Source: an uncultured Acinetobacter sp. (GTDB lineage: Bacteria; Cyanobacteriota; Vampirovibrionia; Gastranaerophilales; Gastranaerophilaceae). From it: a stretch of DNA of 18,286 bases. Made by a program: the position numbers and the translations under genes. The stretch spans positions 1 through 18,286 of the forward strand of contig CAMORE010000034.1 in NCBI GenBank assembly GCA_946623365.1, read 5' to 3'. Position 1 is the first letter of the stretch; each line of letters opens with the position of its first letter. Shown one piece after another: positions 6,094-14,036 of this stretch. The notes under the pieces were generated by a model. That model made no database searches. It was not told where the DNA came from and saw nothing but the letters and a program-made list of their open reading frames with translations.

Positions 6094-7182
6094 ATGTATT
6101 CAAATCGTATCTCAACAACAGCTCGTTATAACATGTTAACAGCTGACATTCAAAGGAATGAAGCAAACTACAACAGAATAACTCAACAACTGGCATCAGG
6201 TAAAAAAGTTATGAATATTACTGATGACCCGATTGCAGCGGTTAATATAGTTAATACAAACAGACAAATCGGTCAAATAAATACTTTTGACCAAAACGTT
6301 AAGCTTGGCATGGAAGAGCTTGATACATTAGATGACTTAATGGAGCTAGCAGGAAGTTACCTTACTCAAGCTTGGGATAAAGCTGTTCAAGCTAATAACG
6401 GAACTTACGGAAATTCATCTCTTAAAGCTTTAAAAGTTGAAATAGATGAAATAGCTAAAACAATGGTTGATTTAGCTAATACACAATTTAATGACAACTT
6501 TATTTTTGGTGGAGCTAATACAAAATTAACTCCGTATGAAATAGATGAAAACGGAAATATTCTTTATCATGGTACACCACACGAAAATCCTGATTATATC
6601 AGACAAACTGAAGTTGCGGATGGTGTTTTTGAAGTAATTAATACAACCGGTGATAAAGTATTTGGATTTTATGATTCTTACTTTGCTGATTCAACAGGTA
6701 CAAAATATTATCCGCAAACTGATGAATCAACGGGTGAAACAATATATGTAGATAAAAAAGGTAATAAATATACCGGTGATGCTGCCGATTTGACAGCAAA
6801 AGAAGACTACTCAGGTGTTATGGGTGCTCTAAAGCTTTTAAGTAATTCTATACAGGAAGTAATAGATGCAAAGGATGCAAAAGACCCAGATGCCGAAACT
6901 GCAGGATATAAAAAGATGTCTTCAACATTGGATATGTTTAGTAATTCTCATAACGAAATAGTTACTGAACAAACCAAATTTGGCGGTGTTTACAACAGAT
7001 TGGAAATGACAGAGTCCACTCTGGAAACAAACACTGAAAATTTAACATCTTATTTATCTTCTATGCAGGATATTGATATTGCAGATGCTGCTTCTAAATG
7101 GATGCAGGCGCAATACTCATATCAAGCAAGCTTGCAGGTAGCAGCAGCTACAATGAATATGAGTTTGCTAAATTATCTATAA
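6094..7182 (+). CDS. flgL: FlgL, hook-filament junction protein 2 (HAP3)
   Basis: Flagellin-like junction protein of 362 aa. The N-terminus has the flagellin/FlgL helix pattern (YSNRISTTARYNMLTADIQR, then ITQQLASGKKVMNITDDPIA). The C-terminus has the second helix ending DIADAASKWMQAQYSYQASL and QVAAATMNMSLLNYL. FNDNFIFGGANTKLTPY around residue 130-145 is the conserved FlgL FGG region. A central insert rich in Asp, Gly and Thr (about residues 145-240) is probably surface-exposed. Its Shine-Dalgarno AGGAAGG (6080-6086) lies inside the end of flgK, so the two are co-translated. Confidence 0.95.
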   Translation: MYSNRISTTARYNMLTADIQRNEANYNRITQQLASGKKVMNITDDPIAAVNIVNTNRQIGQINTFDQNVKLGMEELDTLDDLMELAGSYLTQAWDKAVQANNGTYGNSSLKALKVEIDEIAKTMVDLANTQFNDNFIFGGANTKLTPYEIDENGNILYHGTPHENPDYIRQTEVADGVFEVINTTGDKVFGFYDSYFADSTGTKYYPQTDESTGETIYVDKKGNKYTGDAADLTAKEDYSGVMGALKLLSNSIQEVIDAKDAKDPDAETAGYKKMSSTLDMFSNSHNEIVTEQTKFGGVYNRLEMTESTLETNTENLTSYLSSMQDIDIADAASKWMQAQYSYQASLQVAAATMNMSLLNYL

Positions 7183-7190
7183 TAAACAAA

Positions 7191-7244
7191 GTGAATTATC
7201 GCCGGTGAGCCGGTGAGCAAGTGAACAGGTGATTAAGTGAATTA
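7191..7244 (+). repeat. octamer array F (1 + 5 units)
   Basis: gtgaatta at 7191-7198, a TCGCCG interruption, then gtgagccg, gtgagcaa, gtgaacag, gtgattaa, gtgaatta (7205-7244). Both outer units are followed by TCGC, so the array is bracketed by a short direct repeat (gtgaattatcgc). Confidence 0.85.
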
Positions 7245-7317
7245 TCGCTTGTCAGGCATATTCTTTGCTTTGTTAATGATTTAGAAAATCTGAAAATTTT
7301 AATATACTTACCATTTC

Positions 7318-7341
7318 AAGGACATCGTGATGTCCTTTTTT
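7318..7341 (+). terminator. intrinsic terminator of the flagellar operon
   Basis: Stem AAGGACATC (7318-7326), loop GT, GATGTCCTT (7329-7337), continuing into a T-run (7336-7341). Classic Rho-independent form after flgL. Confidence 0.9.
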
Positions 7342-7465
7342 ATTATATTTTTTCCGCTTAATTATATGTTTAAGTTTTGTAACAACTATTATAAAAAACA
7401 GTCAATTTTTTATAAAAAAATAACTTTACATATATAGAGCAGAGTATATAAAAAAGAGGTAATAC

Positions 7466-7756
7466 ATGTATAGCATTGAAAGACAATTATTTTCAAATCT
7501 AGCAGATTATAATGTCTACAATTATCAAAAAAAAGCTTTAGCGTTTGATAAACAGTTCTACCAAGATATTAAACCTGATGATAACAGGTATATCAGATGC
7601 GGAGACGGATATTTTGATGATGCCGAATTTAGCGCCTTTTTAGAAAAAAATCCGGATGCTCCAATTGACTTTAAATACAAAAGCGATTTAGTTTTATCAA
7701 ATACACCGGTAATAAAAGATATTTATAAAGCGGTAAAAGGTTTTTTTAATATCTAA
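7466..7756 (+). CDS. hypothetical protein, 96 aa
   Basis: Unknown function. The ATG at 7466 is fixed by AGAGG (7455-7459) six bases upstream. Soluble, no signal peptide, rich in Tyr, Asp and Phe. The segment RCGDGYFDDAEFSAFLEKNP (about residues 44-63) has a D-G-x-F-D-x-x-E-F pattern like half an EF-hand loop; a full calcium loop is not evident. It lies between the flagellar operon terminator and the sigma-28 promoter, so it is a separate unit. A link to motility is only positional. Confidence 0.65.
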   Translation: MYSIERQLFSNLADYNVYNYQKKALAFDKQFYQDIKPDDNRYIRCGDGYFDDAEFSAFLEKNPDAPIDFKYKSDLVLSNTPVIKDIYKAVKGFFNI

Positions 7757-7822
7757 TAATCCCAAAAATAAAGGATTTAAGTCTTATTTTGTAACGAATT
7801 GTAACAGTTCTTTCAAAAATCC

Positions 7823-7849
7823 TAAAGTTTTTGAAAATTATGCCGATAA
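7823..7849 (+). promoter_or_regulatory. sigma-28 (FliA) promoter, exact consensus
   Basis: TAAAGTTT (7823-7830), 11-bp spacer, GCCGATAA (7842-7849). This equals the enterobacterial FliA consensus TAAAGTTT-N11-GCCGATAA at all 16 consensus positions. Transcription would start near 7857, about 95 bp before the 57-aa gene, marking the next two genes as late flagellar-class genes. Confidence 0.85.
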
Positions 7850-7952
7850 CAAATATGTAAGCAAAAAGAAATGAAGTGTTAATCAAACATAGTTGTTTTT
7901 TAGGGAATATTTAAAATCGGTAAGCAGACAATTTAATCAGAAGGAGTATGTA

Positions 7953-8126
7953 ATGAAACATTTGGATGAACACGAAATGATGATCGAGTATTCGGAAATG
8001 ACAAGTTTCGATTTCAATTCCGAAGAGTTTCAAAGAATCAGAAAGGAATACAAGGAATGTAAAAATTTTATTTCTAACATTTCTTGGTTTGTATCGAATT
8101 TTGTAAACAAGTTTAGAACTGTATAA
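7953..8126 (+). CDS. hypothetical protein, 57 aa, sigma-28-driven
   Basis: Unknown small acidic protein. The start is chosen at ATG 7953 because AAGGAG lies at 7941-7946. An in-frame codon at 7893 lacks a ribosome site. The sequence (MKHLDEHEMMIEYSEM...) has a charged N-terminal half and a C-terminal helix ending in an aromatic stretch (ISWFVSNFVNKF). No signal peptide. It is the first gene after the exact sigma-28 promoter, so expression late in flagellar assembly is expected: candidates are a flagellin/filament-related chaperone, an anti-sigma factor or a motility accessory. None of these can be confirmed from the residues. Confidence 0.65.
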   Translation: MKHLDEHEMMIEYSEMTSFDFNSEEFQRIRKEYKECKNFISNISWFVSNFVNKFRTV

Positions 8127-8170
8127 ATTACAAAATAATTTTAAAAAATTACTAAATTGAGGGATATTGT

Positions 8171-8419
8171 ATGTCAAAAAAAGAATTTAATAGTAAATGC
8201 TTTTCGCCAAACTGGCTTGAGGTAGACTTAAGTGAAGCGGCAGAAAGCAATCAGACCGCAGTTAATAAGGAGGTACGCCTAGAGAGCAATCGACGTAAAG
8301 ATCTAAAAACATTACTAAGAGAACTTGATGAAATCAAGAAAAACATTGAAAAAGCTGTAGAAAAGCAGCATCGTTTGGCAAATCTTATGGGATTTTATAC
8401 CGGTGAACTTGCGCAATAA
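8171..8419 (+). CDS. hypothetical protein, 82 aa, second gene of the sigma-28 unit
   Basis: Unknown. The ATG at 8171 has GAGGGA (8158-8163) upstream, and the gene follows the 57-aa gene by 44 bp. The N-terminal 30 residues are polar. Residues about 40-75 (RRKDLKTLLRELDEIKKNIE, then KAVEKQHRLANLM) form a strongly predicted amphipathic helix or coiled coil. The size and shape would suit a FliT/FlgN-type export chaperone or a FlgM-type anti-sigma factor, but I see no family signature. A strong terminator follows. Confidence 0.68.
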   Translation: MSKKEFNSKCFSPNWLEVDLSEAAESNQTAVNKEVRLESNRRKDLKTLLRELDEIKKNIEKAVEKQHRLANLMGFYTGELAQ

Positions 8420-8456
8420 CCGATAAATTGCCAATTACGAATTAGTTAAAACAGAA

Positions 8457-8490
8457 GCAGGCAGAAGTTATGAGATTCTGCCTGCTTTTT
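8457..8490 (+). terminator. intrinsic terminator
   Basis: Stem GCAGGCAGAA (8457-8466), 9-nt loop, TTCTGCCTGC (8476-8485), then five T. Ends the sigma-28-driven pair. Confidence 0.93.
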
Positions 8491-8505
8491 GTTAGTTATA
8501 AATTA

Positions 8506-8537
8506 ACCCCTCACCCCAACCCTCTCCCATAGGGCGC
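8506..8537. repeat. CCCCTCACCCCAACCCTCTCCC-type element (fragment)
   Basis: The C-rich string at 8507-8528 stands out in an AT-rich genome. From memory it matches a string found between genes in many unrelated bacteria. The usual G-rich partner arm (GGGAGAGGG) is missing; only CCCATAGGG follows, so this looks like a truncated copy. Confidence 0.5.
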
Positions 8538-8593
8538 AATACTGTCCGAGATAAATTCTGATTAAATAAAAATAGTTAACACTCACTTTAAAT

Positions 8594-8623
8594 TTGATAT
8601 GTTGGATTATTTTATGTTATCAT
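8594..8623 (+). promoter_or_regulatory. possible sigma-70 promoter for the AI-2E family gene
   Basis: TTGATA (8594-8599), 18-bp spacer, TATCAT (8618-8623). Weak match, in the only upstream gap. The direct repeat ATATGTTGRATTA (8598-8609 and 8628-8639) overlaps it and could be an operator. Confidence 0.35.
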
Positions 8624-8694
8624 ACAATATGTTGAATTAAGTAATAGAAAAGAAGTACTATTATTTTGCATTATGGTTGAAAAGGAGAGTTTAT

Positions 8695-9663
8695 ATGGAA
8701 AACATGTTTCAAAAAATCGGTAACTCACAAAACTTTATCTTTTTGTTGGGAGTTATTATTTATACAGTATGTCTTTTTACAATAACAGATATAGCTTTAA
8801 TGTTCTTTGTTACTTATGTTGTAGCTTGTGCATTGAATCCTATAGTAGACAAATTAGAAAAAAAATGCAGCAGAAATGTTGCAGCTGCAATTGTATTTGG
8901 CGGATTCGTCGGCGGACTTTTATTAATGTTCCTGCCGATTATAATTATCGGAGGTAATGAACTTGCACATCTTGCTGCTCAATATCCTCAATATGTTGAT
9001 AAAGTTGAAGACTTTATTATGAATTCTCCGGTTGTTCAAGAATTTGCTAATTCAGGTGGCTTGCTTGCATCAATTACAAGTATTTCAAAAGGTGGATTAT
9101 ACCTGTTTGTTGCATTAATTTTTACTTATTTTTTAATTGTAGACAGAGATAAAATTTTGAATGCAATTATGAGATTTTTCCCTAAAAATTCAAGAGGAAG
9201 AATGAGAGAAATATTTAATATTTCTGAAGAAAAATTAAGCAGATTTGTATCAGGTCAATTCATCGCATCTGCAAGCGTCGGATTAATTGTACTTGTTGGA
9301 CTTTTATTACTTGGAGTTGATTCTGCAGTTATATTAGGATGTATTTCTGCAGTTCTAGATATTGTCCCTATTGTGGGTCCGGCTATTGCTTTAGTTATTT
9401 GTTTGGCTGTAACATATAAACTGGGTTGGACAATAGTTATATTAACCGCTTTAATTTTTCTATTTGCACAATTTGCAGAAAATAATTTTGTTAAACCTTA
9501 TGTTTTTGGTAAATTTATGGATCTTCACCCAATAGTTATTTATATATTCTTATTTGTTTGTGCAAAATATTTTGGTGCAGTCGGTGCAATATTCGCTCCT
9601 GCAATAGCTGCAGACGCTTGTGTATTAATCGAAGAATTATATTTGAAAAACATGGATGAATAA
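8695..9663 (+). CDS. AI-2E family transporter (TqsA/PerM-like membrane protein)
   Basis: Polytopic inner-membrane protein of 322 aa, about the usual family length. Hydrophobic segments are at the N-terminus (two, about residues 14-50), about 62-85, then after a soluble loop (about 90-130) a run of further segments to the end. Family features include the YVVACALNPIVDKLEK segment, YFLIVDRDKI, LSRFVSGQFIASASVGLIV and LDIVPIVGPAIAL, followed by a late NNFVKPYVFGKFMDLHP segment. The start is at ATG 8695, after AAAGGAGAG (8681-8689). Family members have been linked to autoinducer-2 export or Na+/H+ antiport; the substrate here cannot be read from sequence. Monocistronic. Confidence 0.9.
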   Translation: MENMFQKIGNSQNFIFLLGVIIYTVCLFTITDIALMFFVTYVVACALNPIVDKLEKKCSRNVAAAIVFGGFVGGLLLMFLPIIIIGGNELAHLAAQYPQYVDKVEDFIMNSPVVQEFANSGGLLASITSISKGGLYLFVALIFTYFLIVDRDKILNAIMRFFPKNSRGRMREIFNISEEKLSRFVSGQFIASASVGLIVLVGLLLLGVDSAVILGCISAVLDIVPIVGPAIALVICLAVTYKLGWTIVILTALIFLFAQFAENNFVKPYVFGKFMDLHPIVIYIFLFVCAKYFGAVGAIFAPAIAADACVLIEELYLKNMDE

Positions 9664-9690
9664 TTAAGACAATAAAATAACAGATAAAAA

Positions 9691-9723
9691 TATCGGGTTG
9701 AATAAAAATTACTCAACCCGATA
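9691..9723. terminator. bidirectional terminator between convergent genes
   Basis: Stem TATCGGGTTGA (9691-9701), 11-nt loop, TCAACCCGATA (9713-9723). On the - strand the stem is followed by TTTTTATCTG; on the + strand by a weaker T/A-rich tail. Confidence 0.85.
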
Positions 9724-9742
9724 TTAAATTTAGACAATTTTA

Positions 9743-10768
9743 TTAATATGCGAAATTGTATGTTTGACCAAGTTTATTTATCGTAAATTGAAGCGGTTGC
9801 GGGTCATCTTTAAATTTTAAACAAAGTATTCTCATTGAAGAGTTTGCCTTTAGGTCATAATTTTCAGGTAACGAATGAGCAAATCTTGTAGCTTCCTTGA
9901 TTACCATTGCAAGTCTAACATTGTTTGCAACAGTAAAACCAAGTGACAAACCGCCGGTAGCAACAGCTAGCGGAACACCTAAGTTATCTGCTACATCTAA
10001 TCTATCCATATCAACAAATGTTGATGTTGTAATATCTTTTAATCCTGCAAGTCTTTCTGAATAAACTTTTTCTACTTTTATATTAGAATTTGAATTGTTT
10101 TTAACAATATATTCAAATGCATGAACGTATTTATTTTCTTTATTTTTCAAACGATATTCATTAACTGTAACTGTAACATCGGCATCTGCATTATAAAATT
10201 TTTCCGAATCAATACAAGTTAAATCAATCGGATCATTGTCTTCCGAATACGGAATAGCAGAAGTTTTTTCATTTCCTTTTGATAATTTATCATTTATTTT
10301 ACTCATACCTTTTTTAAGCGGTTTTAAACCGTCAGGAAGAGTGAATAAACCATCTAAAGCACCTGATCTTGCATAATCTATAAAATCAAACTTATATTCT
10401 TTATAAGCTTCTTTATCTTCAAGTGTTTCATACTTGTAATTTTGACTTTTAAAGAACTCTGTAACATCATTTTTTTCTTTGTCATATTCTCCGTCTGTCA
10501 CAATATATACATCCGTATCATGCAAAGCCGGATAGAATTTCATATAATAGTGTTCATCACCATATGTTGCATAATATGCATTTCTTGCAAGTTTCTTTAT
10601 TGAGACTTCATTACTTAAAATATTATCTACAACAGGCACAACCGTTCTTATGTTTTGATCCTTTATTCTGTACGCATGATAATCTTTAATCATGCCGGCT
10701 GCATTTGCGGTTGCAGAAAAAAGTACAAGTAATGACAGTACACAAAGACCTTTTAGCATGTTTTTCAT
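9743..10768 (-). CDS. exported protein of unknown function, 341 aa
   Basis: Secreted or periplasmic. A clear Sec signal peptide covers residues 1-23 (MKNMLKGLCVLSLLVLFSAT, then ANAAG). There are no other long hydrophobic segments except a Gly/Ala/Val-rich stretch (about residues 268-282, VPLAVATGGLSLGFTVANN) that might touch a membrane. The middle is Lys/Asp/Tyr-rich. FEYIVKNNSNSNIKVEKVYS and the C-terminal SSMRILCLKFKDDPQPLQFT read as beta-sandwich-like strands. I do not recognise a family. The start ATG is supported by AAAGGAGG on the - strand (about 10777-10784). Own transcription unit; it converges on the AI-2E gene across a shared terminator. Confidence 0.8.
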   Translation of the reverse strand: MKNMLKGLCVLSLLVLFSATANAAGMIKDYHAYRIKDQNIRTVVPVVDNILSNEVSIKKLARNAYYATYGDEHYYMKFYPALHDTDVYIVTDGEYDKEKNDVTEFFKSQNYKYETLEDKEAYKEYKFDFIDYARSGALDGLFTLPDGLKPLKKGMSKINDKLSKGNEKTSAIPYSEDNDPIDLTCIDSEKFYNADADVTVTVNEYRLKNKENKYVHAFEYIVKNNSNSNIKVEKVYSERLAGLKDITTSTFVDMDRLDVADNLGVPLAVATGGLSLGFTVANNVRLAMVIKEATRFAHSLPENYDLKANSSMRILCLKFKDDPQPLQFTINKLGQTYNFAY

Positions 10769-10784
10769 CTTAATTTTCCTCCTT

Positions 10785-11016
10785 TGCTATTAATTCAATA
10801 TTCTCATCTTTTTCTTTTACATTGTTACATTTTTATATTTCTACATATAAACATCCTACTGCATTTTACGATAATAGAGTAATAATATAATAAACATGAT
10901 TACTATACAATTTTTCCCAAATTATTTATTGAAAAAATCAGACTTATTTATTTTAAATTATTGGAAATACCAATCATAACTGCAAAAGTTTTTTCAGTAA
11001 TAATTTTTCAATCAAA
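10785..11016. other. AT-rich gap without a gene
   Basis: Between the exported-protein gene and the HEAT-gene terminator. It must hold the promoter of the exported-protein gene (- strand), but I see no convincing -35/-10 pair. There is no ORF worth calling. Confidence 0.5.
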
Positions 11017-11040
11017 AACACGGGGCCATGACCCCGTGTT
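11017..11040 (-). terminator. intrinsic terminator of the HEAT-repeat gene
   Basis: AACACGGGG (11017-11025), loop CCATGA, CCCCGTGTT (11032-11040). On the - strand it is followed by TTTTTGATTG (overlapping the stem base). GC-rich stem in AT-rich surroundings. Confidence 0.88.
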
Positions 11041-11073
11041 ATTAAAATTTATTATTTTTTAAAATCTATTATT

Positions 11074-11928
11074 TTATACAGCTGCCGGTTTCTTTTGTTG
11101 AGTTGCACCCGGAATTGCTTGCCAGTTAGCAGCCATAATTTTCTTAAATGATTTAAGAGCAGTGTCTTCAAGTTCTCCAAGCTCTTCTGCTTCCATAATC
11201 AATTCTCTTAAAGGAAGCAAAGCTCTTTGGTCACGAAGAACACCAAGAGCTGCAGCTGCACCTGCTCTGACTAAGTCGTTTTCAGAACGGTTTTTCATAA
11301 CATCAATAAGTGCCGGAACTGCTTTTTTATCATTTAATTTACCTAATGAAGTTACAGCATATATTCTTACGTTTACCCATTCGTCATACAACATATTGAT
11401 AATCTTATCAACACATTTTTTGTTTCCGATTTCACCCAGTGCACGAGTTGCATCACATCTTACGTTAACTTTTTCGTGATCAAGAGATTTCATTAAAGCA
11501 TCTGTTGCAACATCACCTATTTCAATAAGAGCATCTGTTGCAGTAATACAAACTTGTGAATTTTCATCGTTTAAAGCTTCAACAAGCGGCTCAACAACAA
11601 TTTTACCGCCAAGTCTGCCTAATGCACGAGCAGCACGAACTCTAACATCAACATTTCTATCTTCTCTTAAAGATTCAATTAAATGTTCTGTAGCCTTTGA
11701 ATCGCCCAATTCACCCAATGCACGAGCAGCGTATAAACGAACAGAACCGTTTTTGTCATTTTTAAGAACATTAATTAACGGTTCAACAGCCTTAGAATCG
11801 CCCATTTCGCCTAAAACACGAGCGGCGTTATAACGAACTTTCTCGGAACTGGAACCCATCAGGTCATTAATTAGTTCCTGAAAAGTTTTCTTTACTTGTT
11901 TCTTTTTGCTGTTTACTGTAATTGTCAT
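11074..11928 (-). CDS. HEAT-repeat protein (PBS-lyase HEAT-like)
   Basis: Cytoplasmic alpha-solenoid scaffold of 284 aa. After a basic N-terminal stretch (KKKQVKKTF) it is almost entirely about eight 31-residue HEAT repeats with the signature VR-x-x-AA-x-x-LGELGD-x-KAVEPLI (for example VRYNAARVLGEMGDSKAVEP and VRLYAARALGELGDSKATEH). One repeat is shortened (IGDVATDALMKSL). The C-terminal 20 residues are Lys/Ala-rich and outside the repeats. This repeat type is shared with phycobilisome lyases CpcE/F and many general scaffolds; there is no catalytic motif and no phycobilisome context, so binding is the safe reading. The start at ATG 11928 follows GGAGG (11937-11941); a TTG at 11943 overlaps that ribosome site and is rejected. 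Confidence 0.92.
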   Translation of the reverse strand: MTITVNSKKKQVKKTFQELINDLMGSSSEKVRYNAARVLGEMGDSKAVEPLINVLKNDKNGSVRLYAARALGELGDSKATEHLIESLREDRNVDVRVRAARALGRLGGKIVVEPLVEALNDENSQVCITATDALIEIGDVATDALMKSLDHEKVNVRCDATRALGEIGNKKCVDKIINMLYDEWVNVRIYAVTSLGKLNDKKAVPALIDVMKNRSENDLVRAGAAAALGVLRDQRALLPLRELIMEAEELGELEDTALKSFKKIMAANWQAIPGATQQKKPAAV

Positions 11929-12218
11929 ACACTTTACCTCCAAATGTAAACATGGTTATCTAACTTCTACACAGTTATATAAAGTATTTGTTTTTTTTAA
12001 AATTGCTTTTTTTTTCGACTTTGTTAATAATTTGTTACATTTCTATGATTTAGGGTAATTTTTACACTTAATCCTAGCTATATCAATATATCATATTTTT
12101 ACATTTTTGTGTTCACTCTTCCAGATATTTTTACAAAAATTAATTATTATTTTTATTATTTTTTGTCTGTAATGCTTATATATATTAATAATTATCTATT
12201 TACAAAATGTAATAATTA

Positions 12219-13865
12219 TTACTCACTAGGGATAGTAATAGTAAATTCGCTTCCCTCATTAATTTTTGTTTTTACGTTTATTTTTCCTTTGTGTTTTTCT
12301 ACTATTTTTTGTGATATTGCAAGCCCTAAACCTGTTCCTACACCAACTCCCTTTGTTGTATATCCGGCATCAAAAATTTTATCAGGTTCTTTTATTCCAC
12401 ATCCGTTATCTTTAAATTTAACTATCAAATTTTTATTTTTATAATTTGTGTCAATAGTAATTTGTCCTTCTTCTTTTATTGCATGCGCTGCATTCACCAA
12501 AATATTCATGAAAACTTGATTTAGCATATTTGGATAGCATTTTATCGGAGGTATTGCACCATAATTTTTTATTATTTTTATGCGATTTTTTGTTTCATGA
12601 CGTATCAAATCAAGAGTTAAGTCTATTTCTTTGTTTATATCTGCTTCTTGCAATTCCGCTTCATCAAGTCTGACAAATTTTCTTAATGATACAACTAGTC
12701 TGTTTATTCTCTCTATTGCTTCAGTATCTATTGCATTTGTTTCTGCTAACAATTCTGATAATTCATTATCTTTAATTTGCTTTATTAATTTTTTTGATAT
12801 TTCATTATTTGATTTTATAGAAGCAACCGGAGTATTTATTTCATGCGCTACTCCTGCAACAAGCTGACCGAGAGATGCCATTTTTTCAGAATTTATAAGT
12901 TGTAATTGTGTTGTTTTAAGTTCTTCCAGAGCTTTTGTTAAATCTTTTACCATTTGTTCATTTTTCTTATACAATTCGGATTGAATTATTGAATTACCGA
13001 GTTGAAAAGAAATACCTTCCAATACTTCTAATGTATCGTCTAATTTTATTTTTTGTTTTGTAGAAAGAACTATTATACCTATTAAATTACTCAAATGGTA
13101 AATAGGCAGAATTATTCTTTGCACATTTTCTTTAAAAGGTTCTGATTCTTTATATTCTTTTCTGCAGGTTGTACAAGATACCTTATTTTTATTTATATAT
13201 TCATTTATTTCTTTATCAAAAGATATTTTTTTATTTATTTCTTTTTTAACAGTAGATTCTTTTATCAAAAACATATCTTTTTCTTTTTCCGCATAATAAG
13301 CTCTAAATGCTCCAAAAATATCTGAAAGTTCCTTTAGTGCTGATTTTAATATTACAGAAGTATTAATAGAACTTCTTATAATATTAGAAATATTATTTAA
13401 TAACAGAAGCTTCATGGCTTGAGATTGTGCTTGAAGTTTTATTTTACTCATTGATTTATTTTCTTCTTCCAATGAGTTTACTTTTTTTAGAAGATTTTTG
13501 TTTTGATTTTCAATATTTCCAAGTTTTATTTTTGCAGTAACATCTGTAAAAATAACAACATTATATTTGCCTTTATGAGTAGTATTCATGTCAAAATACT
13601 GATATTCACTGGCTGATGTTTGATACATTACGTGGGCAGAGAAGTCTTCTTTTGACTTAAAAGCTTGCAGAATAGGTGAATGAACTTCTACATTATTACT
13701 ATCAAGTGCCCAAACTTCATAGTATAATTTGTGAGAGAATTTTTTTATATTTTCAAAATCTTTAAAAATACGTTTGAATACATTATTTGTAAAAACAGTT
13801 TCTTTGTTTTCTCCTATAATAACGACAGCTGTATTAAATTTATTAAATAAATCAAACTTCCCCAT
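12219..13865 (-). CDS. soluble PAS-GAF sensor histidine kinase
   Basis: Two-component sensor kinase of 548 aa with no membrane segment. Order: PAS-like domain (about residues 8-112, VVIIGENKETVFTNNVFKRI...VVIFTDVT), coiled coil (about 115-150), GAF-like domain (about 155-295), coiled coil (296-325), HisKA with phospho-acceptor His341 in AHEINTP, then HATPase with N-box (MNILVNAAHAI), G1 DNGCG (486-490) and G2 GTGLGL (510-515). The GAF region contains SCTTCRKEY with a CxxC (Cys231, Cys234) that could bind metal or sense redox. No response regulator is adjacent, so the partner is elsewhere. There is no Shine-Dalgarno; a promoter ends 7 nt before the ATG, suggesting a leaderless mRNA. Confidence 0.93.
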   Translation of the reverse strand: MGKFDLFNKFNTAVVIIGENKETVFTNNVFKRIFKDFENIKKFSHKLYYEVWALDSNNVEVHSPILQAFKSKEDFSAHVMYQTSASEYQYFDMNTTHKGKYNVVIFTDVTAKIKLGNIENQNKNLLKKVNSLEEENKSMSKIKLQAQSQAMKLLLLNNISNIIRSSINTSVILKSALKELSDIFGAFRAYYAEKEKDMFLIKESTVKKEINKKISFDKEINEYINKNKVSCTTCRKEYKESEPFKENVQRIILPIYHLSNLIGIIVLSTKQKIKLDDTLEVLEGISFQLGNSIIQSELYKKNEQMVKDLTKALEELKTTQLQLINSEKMASLGQLVAGVAHEINTPVASIKSNNEISKKLIKQIKDNELSELLAETNAIDTEAIERINRLVVSLRKFVRLDEAELQEADINKEIDLTLDLIRHETKNRIKIIKNYGAIPPIKCYPNMLNQVFMNILVNAAHAIKEEGQITIDTNYKNKNLIVKFKDNGCGIKEPDKIFDAGYTTKGVGVGTGLGLAISQKIVEKHKGKINVKTKINEGSEFTITIPSE

Positions 13866-13872
13866 ATTTTGT

Positions 13873-13902
13873 ATTATATCATATACTATAAACCTGTCTC
13901 AA
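13873..13902 (-). promoter_or_regulatory. extended -10 promoter of the histidine kinase (leaderless)
   Basis: On the - strand: TTGAGA (13902-13897), 18-bp spacer ending TGA, TATAAT (13878-13873), then seven bases to ATG. TGnTATAAT is an extended -10. The predicted +1 falls at or within a base or two of the start codon. Confidence 0.65.
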
Positions 13903-14004
13903 ATTTTCAGAAAAAATATTTAAATAAATTATTATATACAGGTTACCACTTTTTAATAAGCAATAATTTTTTTATATATTATTATTTATAATTTAATTAT
14001 AAAA

Positions 14005-14024
14005 AATAATAATCATAATAATAA
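14005..14024 (-). other. TTA-trinucleotide tract (DnaA-trio-like)
   Basis: Read on the - strand: TTA TTA TTA TGA TTA TTA TT. It lies 12 bp beyond a TTTTGAACA box pointing the same way, with GC at the junction (14025-14026). This order (box, GC, 3'-AAT repeats) matches the DnaA-trio layout of bacterial origins. The AT-rich background makes chance matches easy. Confidence 0.3.
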
Positions 14025-14036
14025 GCTTTAAAAATT

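Noticed and set aside
8420..8428. Second sigma-28 -10 (CCGATAA after the 82-aa gene)
   Set aside because: No TAAA-type -35 eleven bases upstream, and it is followed directly by a terminator.
11162..11479. Plus-strand frame inside the HEAT gene
   Set aside because: Ser-rich shadow of the repeat codons on the other strand.
12109..12444. Plus-strand frame at the end of the kinase gene
   Set aside because: Antisense to the HATPase domain, very hydrophobic from T-rich DNA, no ribosome site.
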